Assembly (NCBI RefSeq): GCF_000420845.1 | Contig: NZ_ATVS01000003.1 | Location: 62,001 to 126,000, forward strand | Source: Butyrivibrio sp. AE3009 | GTDB lineage: Bacteria > Bacillota > Clostridia > Lachnospirales > Lachnospiraceae | Direction: 5' to 3' | Length of the DNA: 64,000 bases | Position numbers and translations under genes: made by a program | Shown here: one piece after another, positions 55,187 through 63,646 of the stretch | Layout: every line of letters starts with the position of its first letter | How positions within the stretch are numbered: the stretch's first letter is position 1 | The notes under the pieces: model-generated | What the model was told of the DNA's origin: nothing | What the model saw: only the letters and a program-made list of their open reading frames with translations | Databases searched by the model: none

Positions 55187-55876
55187 TTACTTCTTCAATG
55201 CAAGAATCGCCTGATAAGCAGCCTTCTGCTCAGCTGCCTTCTTGGTTTTTCCTGTCCCCTCTCCAAAATTCTTTTCTCCGATATAAACGCACGTCTTAAA
55301 TATTTTATCATGTTCAGGACCACTTTCGCCACAAATTTCATAACGGATTTGTCCCAGGTCTCCCCCCTGTACAAGTTCCTGCAATATAGACTTGCTGTCG
55401 CTGAACATCTGCATGCTCTCTACGTTTGTAAGGACATAGCTGTCCACAAATCTCTTGGACTGCTCGATTCCGCCATCAAGGAAAAGCGCACCTATGACCG
55501 CTTCCATAACATCGGCGATTATAGACTCCTTATTTCTTCCACCTGTGGCCTCCTCTCCCTTTCCAAGCTGAATGTAGCTCTTAAGGTCAAGGGCCTCCGC
55601 GTCGTAAGCAAGGGCCGGTTCACACACAAGAGAAGCTCTGATTTTGCTCATCTGTCCCTCTTTTTTGTCCGGATAGTTCTTGAAAAGAAACTCGCTGGAG
55701 AGCATCTCAAGTACCGCATCCCCAAGAAACTCAAGCCTCTCATAATCCGGTTTCTTGTTGATCTTCTGCTCATTAACCAAAGAGCTATGGGTAAAGGCCT
55801 GTATCAAAAGAGCCTTGTCCTTGAAGGTGTAGCCGATTTTCTCCTCAAAGCTTCTGATTTCCTGTTCGCTAAGCAT
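55187..55876 (-). CDS. rnc: Ribonuclease III
   Basis: This 229-aa double-strand-specific endonuclease processes rRNA precursors and other duplex RNA. The catalytic RNase III domain (about 1-150) has the signature ERLEFLGDAVLEML, with ADVMEAVIGALFLDGG holding the second acidic set. The C-terminal dsRNA-binding domain (about 160-229) has GKTKKAAEQKAAYQAIL. It follows acpP after a 115-base gap with a terminator-like hairpin. Confidence 0.98.
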   Translation of the reverse strand: MLSEQEIRSFEEKIGYTFKDKALLIQAFTHSSLVNEQKINKKPDYERLEFLGDAVLEMLSSEFLFKNYPDKKEGQMSKIRASLVCEPALAYDAEALDLKSYIQLGKGEEATGGRNKESIIADVMEAVIGALFLDGGIEQSKRFVDSYVLTNVESMQMFSDSKSILQELVQGGDLGQIRYEICGESGPEHDKIFKTCVYIGEKNFGEGTGKTKKAAEQKAAYQAILALKK

Positions 55877-55906
55877 AATTATCCTTTCCGCTTTGCATGT
55901 TTCTTT

Positions 55907-55912
55907 ATTATA
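55907..55912 (-). promoter_or_regulatory. Possible -10 box of an rnc-smc-ftsY promoter
   Basis: TATAAT on the minus strand, 30 bases before the rnc start and after the acpP terminator. No good -35 is seen, so this is a weak call. Confidence 0.4.
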
Positions 55913-55934
55913 TACAGCCTTGCGCTATCCATAA

Positions 55935-55970
55935 TAAAGAAAATGAGGCAAGTCACCCCTGCCTCATCCC
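55935..55970 (-). terminator. Terminator after acpP
   Basis: ATGAGGCA / TGCCTCAT (55967-55960 and 55950-55943) with a 9-base loop, followed on the minus strand by TTTTCTTT. Confidence 0.75.
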
Positions 55971-55991
55971 AAAGTCAATTATTATAGTTTA

Positions 55992-56228
55992 TTATTTGCC
56001 TGAGATTGCAGTCTTCAAAAGCTCAACGGCTTCGCCAACTGTTGTGATGTTTTCTGTCTTCTCAGGATCGATCTGAACGTCAAACTCATCCTCAAGTCCC
56101 ATGATGATCTGGAAAAGATCGAGAGAATCTGCCCCAAGATCCTCTGTAAATGTAGTATCAAGGGTGATCTCCTCAGGATCCACATTCAGTACATTAGCTA
56201 TAACTTCTTTCATCTTCTCAAATTCCAT
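55992..56228 (-). CDS. acpP: Acyl carrier protein
   Basis: This 78-aa acidic helical carrier for fatty acid synthesis has the phosphopantetheine attachment Ser in DLGADSLDLFQI (about residue 37). Length and charge are standard. It lies 58 bases after plsX and before rnc, the usual Firmicutes order. Confidence 0.98.
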   Translation of the reverse strand: MEFEKMKEVIANVLNVDPEEITLDTTFTEDLGADSLDLFQIIMGLEDEFDVQIDPEKTENITTVGEAVELLKTAISGK

Positions 56229-56286
56229 AATAATCTCCGTTCCTTTTAAGCGTTTTGCTTATATATTTGTATCAGTAAAATTATCT

Positions 56287-57288
56287 TTATGCAAGCTTTT
56301 CACTGATTTTTTCGCTAATTTTTTGCTCAGTAAAATCTACGCACTGAATTATTGAGTTCTTGACCTCAACATCATTAGCGCTTCCGTGAGTCTTAACTAC
56401 AAGTCCCTTAAGTCCCAGCATAGGAGCTCCGCCGTACTTATCCATACTGTAATTGGAAAGAGTCACCTTCAGATCCTTCTTGATCAAAAGAGCTCCGATC
56501 TTGGTCTTCAAGCTGCTCATAAGGCTGGCCTTGATGACATGCATCAAAGACTTGGCTACACCTTCGTACATTTTAAGAATAACATTTCCGGTAAAAGCTT
56601 CACATACGATGATATCAGCATATCCTGCAGGTATATCCCTGGCCTCAATACTTCCGATAAAGTTAATATCCGGGCAATTCTTAAGAAGTGGGAATGTCTC
56701 CTTAACAAGTGCATTACCCTTCTCTTCCTCGGCGCCGATATTGACAATGGCAACCGTAGGATTCTTCTTGCCCATGATATTCTCCATATAAACGGTTCCC
56801 ATCTTGGCAAACTGAACCAGGTGATTGGATCTGGCATCCACGTTGGCACCGCAGTCGATAAGAAGTGACTGTCCCTTCTCTGTGGGAATGAGCGGAGCAA
56901 GAGGTGCTCTGTCCACGCCCTTAAGCCTTCCTACTATTACCTGGCCGCCTACAAGTGTAGCTCCTGTACTTCCGGCTGAAACGTATGCATCAGCCTCACC
57001 ATGGTTAACCATGTACATAGCCTTGACAATAGACGAATCCTTCTTGGTTCTGATGGCCATAACAGGTGGTTCGGCCATTTCAATTTCTTCAGTTGCGTTA
57101 ACAACTTCAATTCGTGATTTGTCGTAGGTATATTTGGAGAGCTCTTCGTTAACCTTATCTTCCTTACCTACCAGGAACACCTTGAGGTTACTGCTCTCAT
57201 TAACTGCGTCGACTGCTCCCTTTACTGTAACAAAAGGTGCATTGTCGCCGCCCATTGCATCAACCGCAACTCTGACTAATTCAGCCAT
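56287..57288 (-). CDS. plsX: Phosphate acyltransferase PlsX
   Basis: This 333-aa enzyme turns acyl-ACP and phosphate into acyl-phosphate, the donor for PlsY (21044-21721). VAVDAMGGDNAP is the N-terminal signature. Others are SAGSTGATLVGG, PLAPLIPTEKG and VCEAFTGNVILKMYEG. It follows rpmF after a terminator hairpin and precedes acpP. Confidence 0.98.
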   Translation of the reverse strand: MAELVRVAVDAMGGDNAPFVTVKGAVDAVNESSNLKVFLVGKEDKVNEELSKYTYDKSRIEVVNATEEIEMAEPPVMAIRTKKDSSIVKAMYMVNHGEADAYVSAGSTGATLVGGQVIVGRLKGVDRAPLAPLIPTEKGQSLLIDCGANVDARSNHLVQFAKMGTVYMENIMGKKNPTVAIVNIGAEEEKGNALVKETFPLLKNCPDINFIGSIEARDIPAGYADIIVCEAFTGNVILKMYEGVAKSLMHVIKASLMSSLKTKIGALLIKKDLKVTLSNYSMDKYGGAPMLGLKGLVVKTHGSANDVEVKNSIIQCVDFTEQKISEKISEKLA

Positions 57289-57361
57289 AAACTTCCCCCA
57301 TATATGATCATTTTATTGTCTGCTTTCGCAGCCGCTAAAAATTAATATACAAGAGTAAAAG

Positions 57362-57400
57362 GCAAAAATCAAGGCTTTCCGAAATCTCGGAAAGCCTTAA
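57362..57400 (-). terminator. Terminator between rpmF and plsX
   Basis: A 12-bp stem, AAGGCTTTCCGA / TCGGAAAGCCTT (57398-57371), with a 4-base loop, is followed on the minus strand by GATTTTTGCC. plsX probably depends on read-through or on its own unseen promoter. Confidence 0.85.
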
Positions 57401-57421
57401 AATCAATGACTATTCATCATA

Positions 57422-57604
57422 TTAAGCATCAACTTCAACGATGCTCTTCTTATTGTAGTAGCCGCACTTCTTGCAAGCCATGTGAGGCTGCATAAGAGCT
57501 CCGCAATGACTGCACTTAACCAGTGTTGGAGCTGTCATTTTCCAGTTAGCTCTTCTCTGATCTCTGTGGCCTTTTGATGACTTATTCTTTGGGCAGATTG
57601 ACAT
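57422..57604 (-). CDS. rpmF: Ribosomal protein L32
   Basis: This 60-aa 50S protein has the basic N-terminus CPKNKSSKGHRDQRRANW and two CxxC pairs (CSHCG, CKKCG) forming a zinc site, so it is the zinc-binding (C+) form. AAGGAGG lies upstream. It is usually preceded by a DUF177/YceD gene; here the upstream gap is only promoter and leader. Confidence 0.97.
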   Translation of the reverse strand: MSICPKNKSSKGHRDQRRANWKMTAPTLVKCSHCGALMQPHMACKKCGYYNKKSIVEVDA

Positions 57605-57689
57605 TTCAGTAACACCTCCTTACCGTATCCGTATAAGAAACTGCCGTATACAGGCAATTGTTTACGTTTATTCATTAGCATACCTTGAT

Positions 57690-57718
57690 ATTTTACTAAT
57701 AGCCGCAGTATTTGTCAA
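57690..57718 (-). promoter_or_regulatory. Sigma-A promoter of rpmF
   Basis: Minus-strand -35 TTGACA (57713-57718), 17-bp spacer, -10 TAAAAT (57690-57695), with a leader of about 80 bases before rpmF. Confidence 0.88.
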
Positions 57719-57758
57719 CATATTTTTTAACAATACTTTTCTTTCCCGATTGAACAGG

Positions 57759-58619
57759 TTATCTGTTGCAATATTGCGAATACTTCTTAGGCGATATACC
57801 AACGGACTTAGTGAAAGCCTTAAGGAAATTACTGTAGTCAGTAAAGCCGCATCTGTCACAGACTTCACTGACACCTGTTCCTTCAGCAAGGAGCGACTTG
57901 GCTATGGAAATACGCCTGGCCGTCATGTATTTGTTGATGGTTGTGCCGGTGGCAGACTTAAATATTCTGCAAATATATGACTCACTTATATAGAAATGCT
58001 TGGCAAGATCCCCTATGCTGATAGGATACTGAATATTGTTGTTCAGATATGACAGGATCGCATCCACCTGCTCATTATAAGTTGCTGGTTTCTCTGAAGT
58101 CTTGTTGTTCTTCTTGTCGGAAATGATCTGATTGATCATGACAAAAAGCTCTGTAAAAGTAGCCCTCTCAAGAAGATCATGTCCGTAGCCGTTGCTGGTA
58201 AGTATCTTGTTTATAAAATAAAGAAATCTTCCCTGCTGTTCCTGATTCAAACTGAGTTTGTGTGAAAATTTCTCTCCTCTGTCCTGAAAACAAGCATCAA
58301 GATCAGTCTCATTACTGGAAATACTGCGCATATAATCCGGATCGATCATAATGACGATCCTCTCATGAAGCTCTTTATCAATCTGTGTAAGATAATGTGA
58401 ATCATACTGATTAATAAGAAACAGATCGCCCGGTTCTATATCATAAACTTTATTGTCTATAAGGAACTGTTTACCACCCGAAATGGAAAAATACACCTCA
58501 TAGCAGTCATGAATGTGCATCTCCATAGCCTTCTCATCCTTATAAAGATGAGCCACGGCAAAATACTTGTTCTCAATGCTTGCAGCCATGGCATCCTTAC
58601 ATGAATTTAATTCTTTCAT
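57759..58619 (-). CDS. AraC-family transcriptional regulator (cupin sensor)
   Basis: This 286-aa regulator has an N-terminal cupin (about 20-110; MHIHDCYEVYFSISGGKQFL) and a C-terminal double helix-turn-helix (about 190-283). Segments are ISIGDLAKHFYISESYICRIFK and VSEVCDRCGFTDYSNFLKAF. It lies between ackA and rpmF, a place normally held by a DUF177 gene in Firmicutes. It has its own promoter and a leader of about 115 bases. Targets and effector are unknown; sugar-responsive regulators have this layout. Confidence 0.92.
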   Translation of the reverse strand: MKELNSCKDAMAASIENKYFAVAHLYKDEKAMEMHIHDCYEVYFSISGGKQFLIDNKVYDIEPGDLFLINQYDSHYLTQIDKELHERIVIMIDPDYMRSISSNETDLDACFQDRGEKFSHKLSLNQEQQGRFLYFINKILTSNGYGHDLLERATFTELFVMINQIISDKKNNKTSEKPATYNEQVDAILSYLNNNIQYPISIGDLAKHFYISESYICRIFKSATGTTINKYMTARRISIAKSLLAEGTGVSEVCDRCGFTDYSNFLKAFTKSVGISPKKYSQYCNR

Positions 58620-58740
58620 AACCTAACCTCTTTCCCAATACATATTTCCCCAAAAACACAAACAACATGTTATATCTTAACCCGTGCCTTCAAAATTTGC
58701 AATATTTTTATTAAGCGCCGTTCAAATAAAGAAAATTTTG

Positions 58741-58770
58741 ATATTACTTTAACAAAAGACTAAAGGTCAA
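58741..58770 (-). promoter_or_regulatory. Sigma-A promoter of the AraC regulator gene
   Basis: Minus-strand -35 TTGACC (58765-58770), 18-bp spacer, -10 TAATAT (58741-58746). The -35 overlaps the end of the ackA terminator T-run. The rest of the 58620-58836 gap holds the AraC leader. Confidence 0.7.
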
Positions 58771-58800
58771 AAAAATAAGGACCCTCTCGAGTCCTTATTC
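58768..58800 (-). terminator. Terminator of ackA
   Basis: AATAAGGAC / GTCCTTATT (58799-58774) with an 8-base loop, followed on the minus strand by a run of seven T. It lies 37 bases after the ackA stop. Confidence 0.9.
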
Positions 58801-58836
58801 TTTGTATTTACATTATTAGAATGATCGTATTCCTGA

Positions 58837-60030
58837 TTATTTGCAAAGTGCATATGTATCACGGGCAATTGCAAGCTCTTCGTTTGTAGGAACTACAAGA
58901 AGTGTTACCTTGCTGTCATCACCTGAAATTCTCTGCTCTTTGCCACGAACCTTGTTAGCTTCCTCATTGAGAGTTGCTCCGATAAAGCCAAGTCTCTCAC
59001 AGATAAGCTTACGAACAAATCCGCTGTTCTCACCAACACCTGCAGTAAAGCAGATATCGTCAACGCCGCCCATGGCAGCAACATAAGAACCGATATACTT
59101 AACAACTCTGTAACAGAAGGTATCAACTGCTCTCTTGGCAGCCTCATCTCCCTTAACATATGCATCCTCGAGATCTCTGAAATCGGATGAAAGATCATTT
59201 GAAAGGCCGAATACACCTGACTTCTTGTTAAGAAGATTGGTAACCTCAGCTACAGTAGAGTTCTCTTTCTTCATAATAAATTCAACAACTGAAGGATCGA
59301 TATCACCGGTTCTGGTACCCATGATAAGTCCCTCAAGAGGAGTAAGTCCCATAGAAGTATCTACACACTTGCCGCAATCAACAGCTGAAACAGATGCACC
59401 GTTACCAAGGTGACATACGATAGTCTTAAGTGAAGAATAATCCTTGCCGAGGATCTCTGCTGCGCGCTTACTTACATAAGAATGGCTGGTGCCGTGGAAA
59501 CCGTATCTTCTGATACCGTATTTCTCATAATATGAATAAGGAAGTCCATACAGATAAGCATCCTGAGGCATTGTCTGATGGAAAGCAGTATCAAAAACAG
59601 CAACCATGGGAACACCAGGCATAGCCTTCTGGCAAGCTCTGATTCCGATAAGGTTGGCAGGATTGTGTAAAGGTGCAAGATCTGAAACATCCTCGATAGC
59701 CTTGATTACTTCCTCATCGATAACAACAGACTTGGTGAACTTCTCACCGCCATGTACGATTCTATGACCTACAGCTCCGATCTCATCAAGAGAAACTACG
59801 CCGTTCTCACTGTTTGTAAGTGCCTCGATAACAAGCTCGATAGCTCTGTTATGATCAGGCATGGGCTCAACCTTGGTGATCTTGTCCTTCCCTTCGGGTG
59901 TATAAACTATCTGACTTCCGTCAATGCCGATTCTCTCACAAAGGCCCTTGCAGATTACCTGCTCTGAGTCAGAATCAATAAGCTGAAATTTAAGTGATGA
60001 ACTACCACAATTAATAACAAGAATTTTCAT
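58837..60030 (-). CDS. ackA: Acetate kinase
   Basis: This 397-aa enzyme makes ATP from acetyl-phosphate with release of acetate, a main energy step in fermenters. LVINCGSSSLKFQL is the N-terminal phosphate-binding motif. FDTAFHQTMP, YGFHGTSHSYVS, VCHLGNGASV (catalytic region) and MGTRTGDIDP are family signatures. The usual partner pta is not adjacent in this window. A perfect cre-like palindrome lies about 150 bases upstream, which fits CcpA-type activation as in Bacillus ackA. Confidence 0.98.
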   Translation of the reverse strand: MKILVINCGSSSLKFQLIDSDSEQVICKGLCERIGIDGSQIVYTPEGKDKITKVEPMPDHNRAIELVIEALTNSENGVVSLDEIGAVGHRIVHGGEKFTKSVVIDEEVIKAIEDVSDLAPLHNPANLIGIRACQKAMPGVPMVAVFDTAFHQTMPQDAYLYGLPYSYYEKYGIRRYGFHGTSHSYVSKRAAEILGKDYSSLKTIVCHLGNGASVSAVDCGKCVDTSMGLTPLEGLIMGTRTGDIDPSVVEFIMKKENSTVAEVTNLLNKKSGVFGLSNDLSSDFRDLEDAYVKGDEAAKRAVDTFCYRVVKYIGSYVAAMGGVDDICFTAGVGENSGFVRKLICERLGFIGATLNEEANKVRGKEQRISGDDSKVTLLVVPTNEELAIARDTYALCK

Positions 60031-60099
60031 GATATACCTCTCTTTGGAATTCTCTGAAATAAAGTACTTTGACTTTGCAGAATCTGTATGTAAAGATAA

Positions 60100-60128
60100 T
60101 ATACAAAGTTACATTAATATTTTAACAA
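60100..60128 (-). promoter_or_regulatory. Putative promoter of ackA
   Basis: Minus-strand TTGTTA (60123-60128), 17-bp spacer, TGTATA (60100-60105); a TATATT overlaps the -10 region. About 70 bases before ackA. The boxes are imperfect. Confidence 0.5.
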
Positions 60129-60176
60129 CGTTCTTTTTATTCGCAAGGAAAAAATTGTACAAAAGTCAGCATTTTT

Positions 60177-60190
60177 TGAAAGCGCTTACA
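60177..60190. promoter_or_regulatory. CcpA-type cre site
   Basis: TGAAAGCGCTTACA matches the catabolite-responsive element consensus (TGWAARCGYTWNCA-type) and has near-perfect symmetry about the central CG. It lies upstream of ackA, where cre mediates activation in Bacillus, and only four bases before the tmcAL start codon. Confidence 0.82.
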
Positions 60191-60194
60191 ATTT

Positions 60195-61406
60195 ATGAAA
60201 ACTATAGGAATCATCGCAGAATTCAACCCCTTCCACAACGGGCATAAATACTTAATTGAAAAAAGCATGCAGGAAACCGGCGCGGATTTCTGCATTGTTA
60301 TTATGAGCGGAGATTTTGTCCAAAGAGGTGCCCCTGCCATAGCAGACAAATTTATCAGAACCAGAATGGCCCTGCAGTCAGGAGCAGATCTGGTGCTGGA
60401 ACTTCCTGTATACTACAGCCTTGGAAGTGCTGAATATTTCGCATCCGGAGCTGTTTCCATACTTGACCGTATCGGAGCCTTGGATTATCTGTGCTTTGGC
60501 AGTGAGTCAGGAGATATCTCCTCTCTTGAGAAGATTGCCACAGTACTTGCCAATGAACCTGAGAATTTCAGATCAGTTCTCGCAGCCGGCCTCAAAGCAG
60601 GCAAAAGCTTCGCTGCAGCCAGAGAAGATGCACTTGCCTCAGAGCTTGACGGCGAAAGCATAAGACCGATACTTCAAAGTCCCAACAATATCCTTGCAAT
60701 TGAATATATCAAGGCACTTATCAAAAGAAACAGCAGCATCCGTCCATTTACCATCCCTCGCATAGGTGAATCCTTTCATTCCACTGCCCTATCGGATTAT
60801 GCCAGCGCTACAGCTATCCGCAAGGTTCTTGCAGGAAACACTGAAAAAGAGGCTGTATCTGCTTCCATCCCGGCAAGCGCCATGAAAGAATTTGTTGAAT
60901 ACAGTGGTCATCTGCTTGATTCCAACGATTTCTCGACACTTCTAAACTATAGACTTATCTGTGATAAAGAAAATGGCTATGACAAATACCTTGATGTCTC
61001 CGGGGATCTGTCAAACAAACTGATTAATTCGTTCACTCCGGGAGATACCATTACCTGTCTGTGCGAAAAATTAAAGACAAAAGATCTGTCCTACTCCCGT
61101 ATCAGCAGGAGCCTTTTCCATATTCTCCTTGGGATCACCGATGAAAATATGGCTCAATATAAGGCCGATGACTATACCGGCTATGTCAGGATCCTCGGCC
61201 TAAAAAAGGATTCCTCCGCGGTTCTGTCATTGATCCATGACAACTCCTCTCTTCCTGTTCTGGACAGATTGAAGGATGCAGAGCATTTACTGAATCCCCT
61301 ACAGATGAGACTCCTAAGCGAAACTCTGTCAGCAGGAGCAGTATATAATCTCCTTGCCCAAAACGGCGTAACCTCAGAATACAGCCTTAGAAACATCGTG
61401 ATATGA
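60195..61406 (+). CDS. tmcAL: tRNA(Met) cytidine acetate ligase (YlbM-like)
   Basis: This 403-aa nucleotidyltransferase-fold enzyme activates acetate with ATP to form N4-acetylcytidine in elongator tRNA-Met. IIAEFNPFHNGHKYLI (about 5-20) has the HxGH motif. MSGDFVQRGAPA and LELPVYYSLGSAEYF are family signatures, as is the C-terminal SRISRSLFHILLGI. The start is fixed by the conserved MKTIGIIAEFNP. No Shine-Dalgarno sequence is visible, and the 5' region is occupied by the cre palindrome. It is divergent from acetate kinase, and its substrate is acetate. Confidence 0.93.
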   Translation: MKTIGIIAEFNPFHNGHKYLIEKSMQETGADFCIVIMSGDFVQRGAPAIADKFIRTRMALQSGADLVLELPVYYSLGSAEYFASGAVSILDRIGALDYLCFGSESGDISSLEKIATVLANEPENFRSVLAAGLKAGKSFAAAREDALASELDGESIRPILQSPNNILAIEYIKALIKRNSSIRPFTIPRIGESFHSTALSDYASATAIRKVLAGNTEKEAVSASIPASAMKEFVEYSGHLLDSNDFSTLLNYRLICDKENGYDKYLDVSGDLSNKLINSFTPGDTITCLCEKLKTKDLSYSRISRSLFHILLGITDENMAQYKADDYTGYVRILGLKKDSSAVLSLIHDNSSLPVLDRLKDAEHLLNPLQMRLLSETLSAGAVYNLLAQNGVTSEYSLRNIVI

Positions 61407-61524
61407 TATCCATTTTGCGTTAATTATCTTTTAATATTTTGACAGCCCCATTTCATTGAAGTAGCCTTATGAACGTGATACCATTATTATGTATACGGTA
61501 TTAGGATTCTCATGGAGGAATACT

Positions 61525-63627
61525 ATGGGACTTGTTAAACTCGAAAAAGGTCAGGTTCTGCATAAAGCTGGTAAAGATATTGTCGAAACCGTAGAGGTTA
61601 TTGTAAAGGGCAGTATCAAAATATCCAATGCCTTCTCCTCCATAACCCTGGGTGTAGGCGGCTTCGTGGGAATAGTTGAAACCCCCGGTGAGCCCTATGT
61701 GTACAACATAGAGGCCCTTGAAGAAGGAGCCGTATATTCATACCCCTTCAGTTCCAAAGATGATATTCCCAAAGTAGTAATGTCCAATCCAAAGATTGCA
61801 CCGATTTTGGCCGCTCAGTCCGCTGAAGCAGCCGCTTTGTGCTGCGATGCTTTTGAACAGGAATATAATGAGGCTCTTACCGAATATGAGAAAATCAAGG
61901 CAGACTATGCCGATTATCCAAATCTGTGTATCAAGGTTGGTGAAGTGCCCAAACAGTTCCCTGAACTGGATGACCTCACTCCTCCGGAGCGAAGCGTCAA
62001 TCTGCCTGAGTGGGCCATCTCCTTTGCAAGATCCTTAAGAACCCACAGTGCAAGCCTCAAAAAGACCTTCTATCCGTTGGGCCTTGATATTGCCACAGGC
62101 ATGGTAATGACAACCTACGAAATATATCAGAATGTATCAAAAGAGTCTCAGGCTCTTACCGTATACAGAAAAGCGCTCAAGCAAAAAACCAAGGAATTCC
62201 AGGCGACTATGCAGATGATAAACGCCAAGCTCAGCAATCTGGACAGCGGCATTATTGGCGGAATTGCAATAGTAAATGCCCTGAACACCATCATTAACTA
62301 TGCTGAAGTATCTCCTGAGCTTGCAGAGAAATTCGAGGAGCAGGTAAACGAATTCAAATCAAACGAGAATAGAAACGACTCCTCCGATGAGGCAAGAGCC
62401 CTCAGAAGAAGCATTGCCTCAACCTTCTATGACATCTACACCGCAGCCTTCTTAAAGAGCCTGGATGATGAGGATCTTCCCCTTGAGGTTCAGATGTTCT
62501 TCATGTTCGGTTTCGTTGACGAAGAGCTGGCCGGTGATAAATACACTATGGCCCTTGCCAATATCGCCAGATCCTACATGCCTGACCCCGACGATAACGT
62601 AGTCCTTCTCTATGAGTGGCTTGTTAAGATATATAATCTTGAGGTTGAGCCTTCACGAAACGAGTTTGATCAGGACTGGCTCACATACCTGCGTGATCAG
62701 AAGCTCAGCGGTGATATCAGGGAAGAGCAGATGGAAGCCATGATAAACGATCCGGAAGCCAGGCTGAAATTTGAGATCCACAACCTCTTTGCATTGGGAA
62801 ACAGAATGACCTTCGGAAGGATCTCCTCTTTCGTTCCGGTATTTGATTCTCAGAACGTATTAAGGCCTCTTGACATGGCGTATCAGAATACCGCCAAGGT
62901 CAATGAATATTTCAGATATATCAGAAGCGTTGATTTCGGTGTATTCTGCAGAAATGCACTGTTCTCAAATGTTGAGATAGGTGTCCCTCAGGTTCACTAC
63001 CAGGACGACATCACACCATATATGATCCTGATGCCCAATGCCGGAAGCAGAGCCTGCCTCTGGCAGGAAATTGAAGGAAAAAAGAGAAGTTCCAAGGCCC
63101 GTATGCTGGTCTCCATCTTCAACACAGAGAACACCGAAGATTGTATGATCAAGCTGTTCGGAGAGTTCAGATGGGAAATGTGCAAGACCGAGCAGGGCGT
63201 TCATTGGAACGACGTAACAGATCCTTCTCTTACTTCCATGTACTGCGACTACCTGCAGTTCTTCAAGAAGAACTCTGCACTGTCAACGGAACAGAAGGAT
63301 AAACTAAGAACTGACCTTAAGAAATACAGCAATAACTACAAAAACGTATTTATTGCCGACTATCTTGCATATATAAAGTTTGAGTCAGCCAGCTCTCCAA
63401 GACTCAACAAGGTAGCCCGTGAGATTCTCTTCACCTTCTGCCCCTTCGCCAAGGAGCTCAGGGAAAAGATTGCAGATAACCCTCAATACGGAGAACTGAT
63501 CAACCACTATAACGCTCATATCGGAGGCCAGATCAAGCCTCTTGTAAACATTGTTCACAGACTTCAGAAGGAAGAGATCGAAGTACCGGAGGTTATCCTG
63601 GGGCAGATCGAGCATCTGAAGAAATAA
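61525..63627 (+). CDS. Uncharacterised 700-aa protein with cyclic-nucleotide-binding-like N-terminus
   Basis: The start at 61525 (MGLVKLEKG) is chosen because GGAGG lies six bases upstream; an in-frame codon at 61489 has none. The first 120 residues resemble a cNMP-binding beta-roll (KLEKGQVLHKAGK, VEVIVKGSIKISN, LGVGGFVGIVETPG), although the usual phosphate-binding Arg motif is not evident. The rest is helical and charged, with possible coiled coil around 200-280 and no signal peptide or membrane segment. The C-terminal half is rich in Phe/Tyr/Glu helices. I do not recognise a family with known function. It follows tmcAL by 118 bases and converges with a HAD-like gene. Confidence 0.75.
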   Translation: MGLVKLEKGQVLHKAGKDIVETVEVIVKGSIKISNAFSSITLGVGGFVGIVETPGEPYVYNIEALEEGAVYSYPFSSKDDIPKVVMSNPKIAPILAAQSAEAAALCCDAFEQEYNEALTEYEKIKADYADYPNLCIKVGEVPKQFPELDDLTPPERSVNLPEWAISFARSLRTHSASLKKTFYPLGLDIATGMVMTTYEIYQNVSKESQALTVYRKALKQKTKEFQATMQMINAKLSNLDSGIIGGIAIVNALNTIINYAEVSPELAEKFEEQVNEFKSNENRNDSSDEARALRRSIASTFYDIYTAAFLKSLDDEDLPLEVQMFFMFGFVDEELAGDKYTMALANIARSYMPDPDDNVVLLYEWLVKIYNLEVEPSRNEFDQDWLTYLRDQKLSGDIREEQMEAMINDPEARLKFEIHNLFALGNRMTFGRISSFVPVFDSQNVLRPLDMAYQNTAKVNEYFRYIRSVDFGVFCRNALFSNVEIGVPQVHYQDDITPYMILMPNAGSRACLWQEIEGKKRSSKARMLVSIFNTENTEDCMIKLFGEFRWEMCKTEQGVHWNDVTDPSLTSMYCDYLQFFKKNSALSTEQKDKLRTDLKKYSNNYKNVFIADYLAYIKFESASSPRLNKVAREILFTFCPFAKELREKIADNPQYGELINHYNAHIGGQIKPLVNIVHRLQKEEIEVPEVILGQIEHLKK

Positions 63628-63646
63628 CAGCCAAATACTGCAGCTA

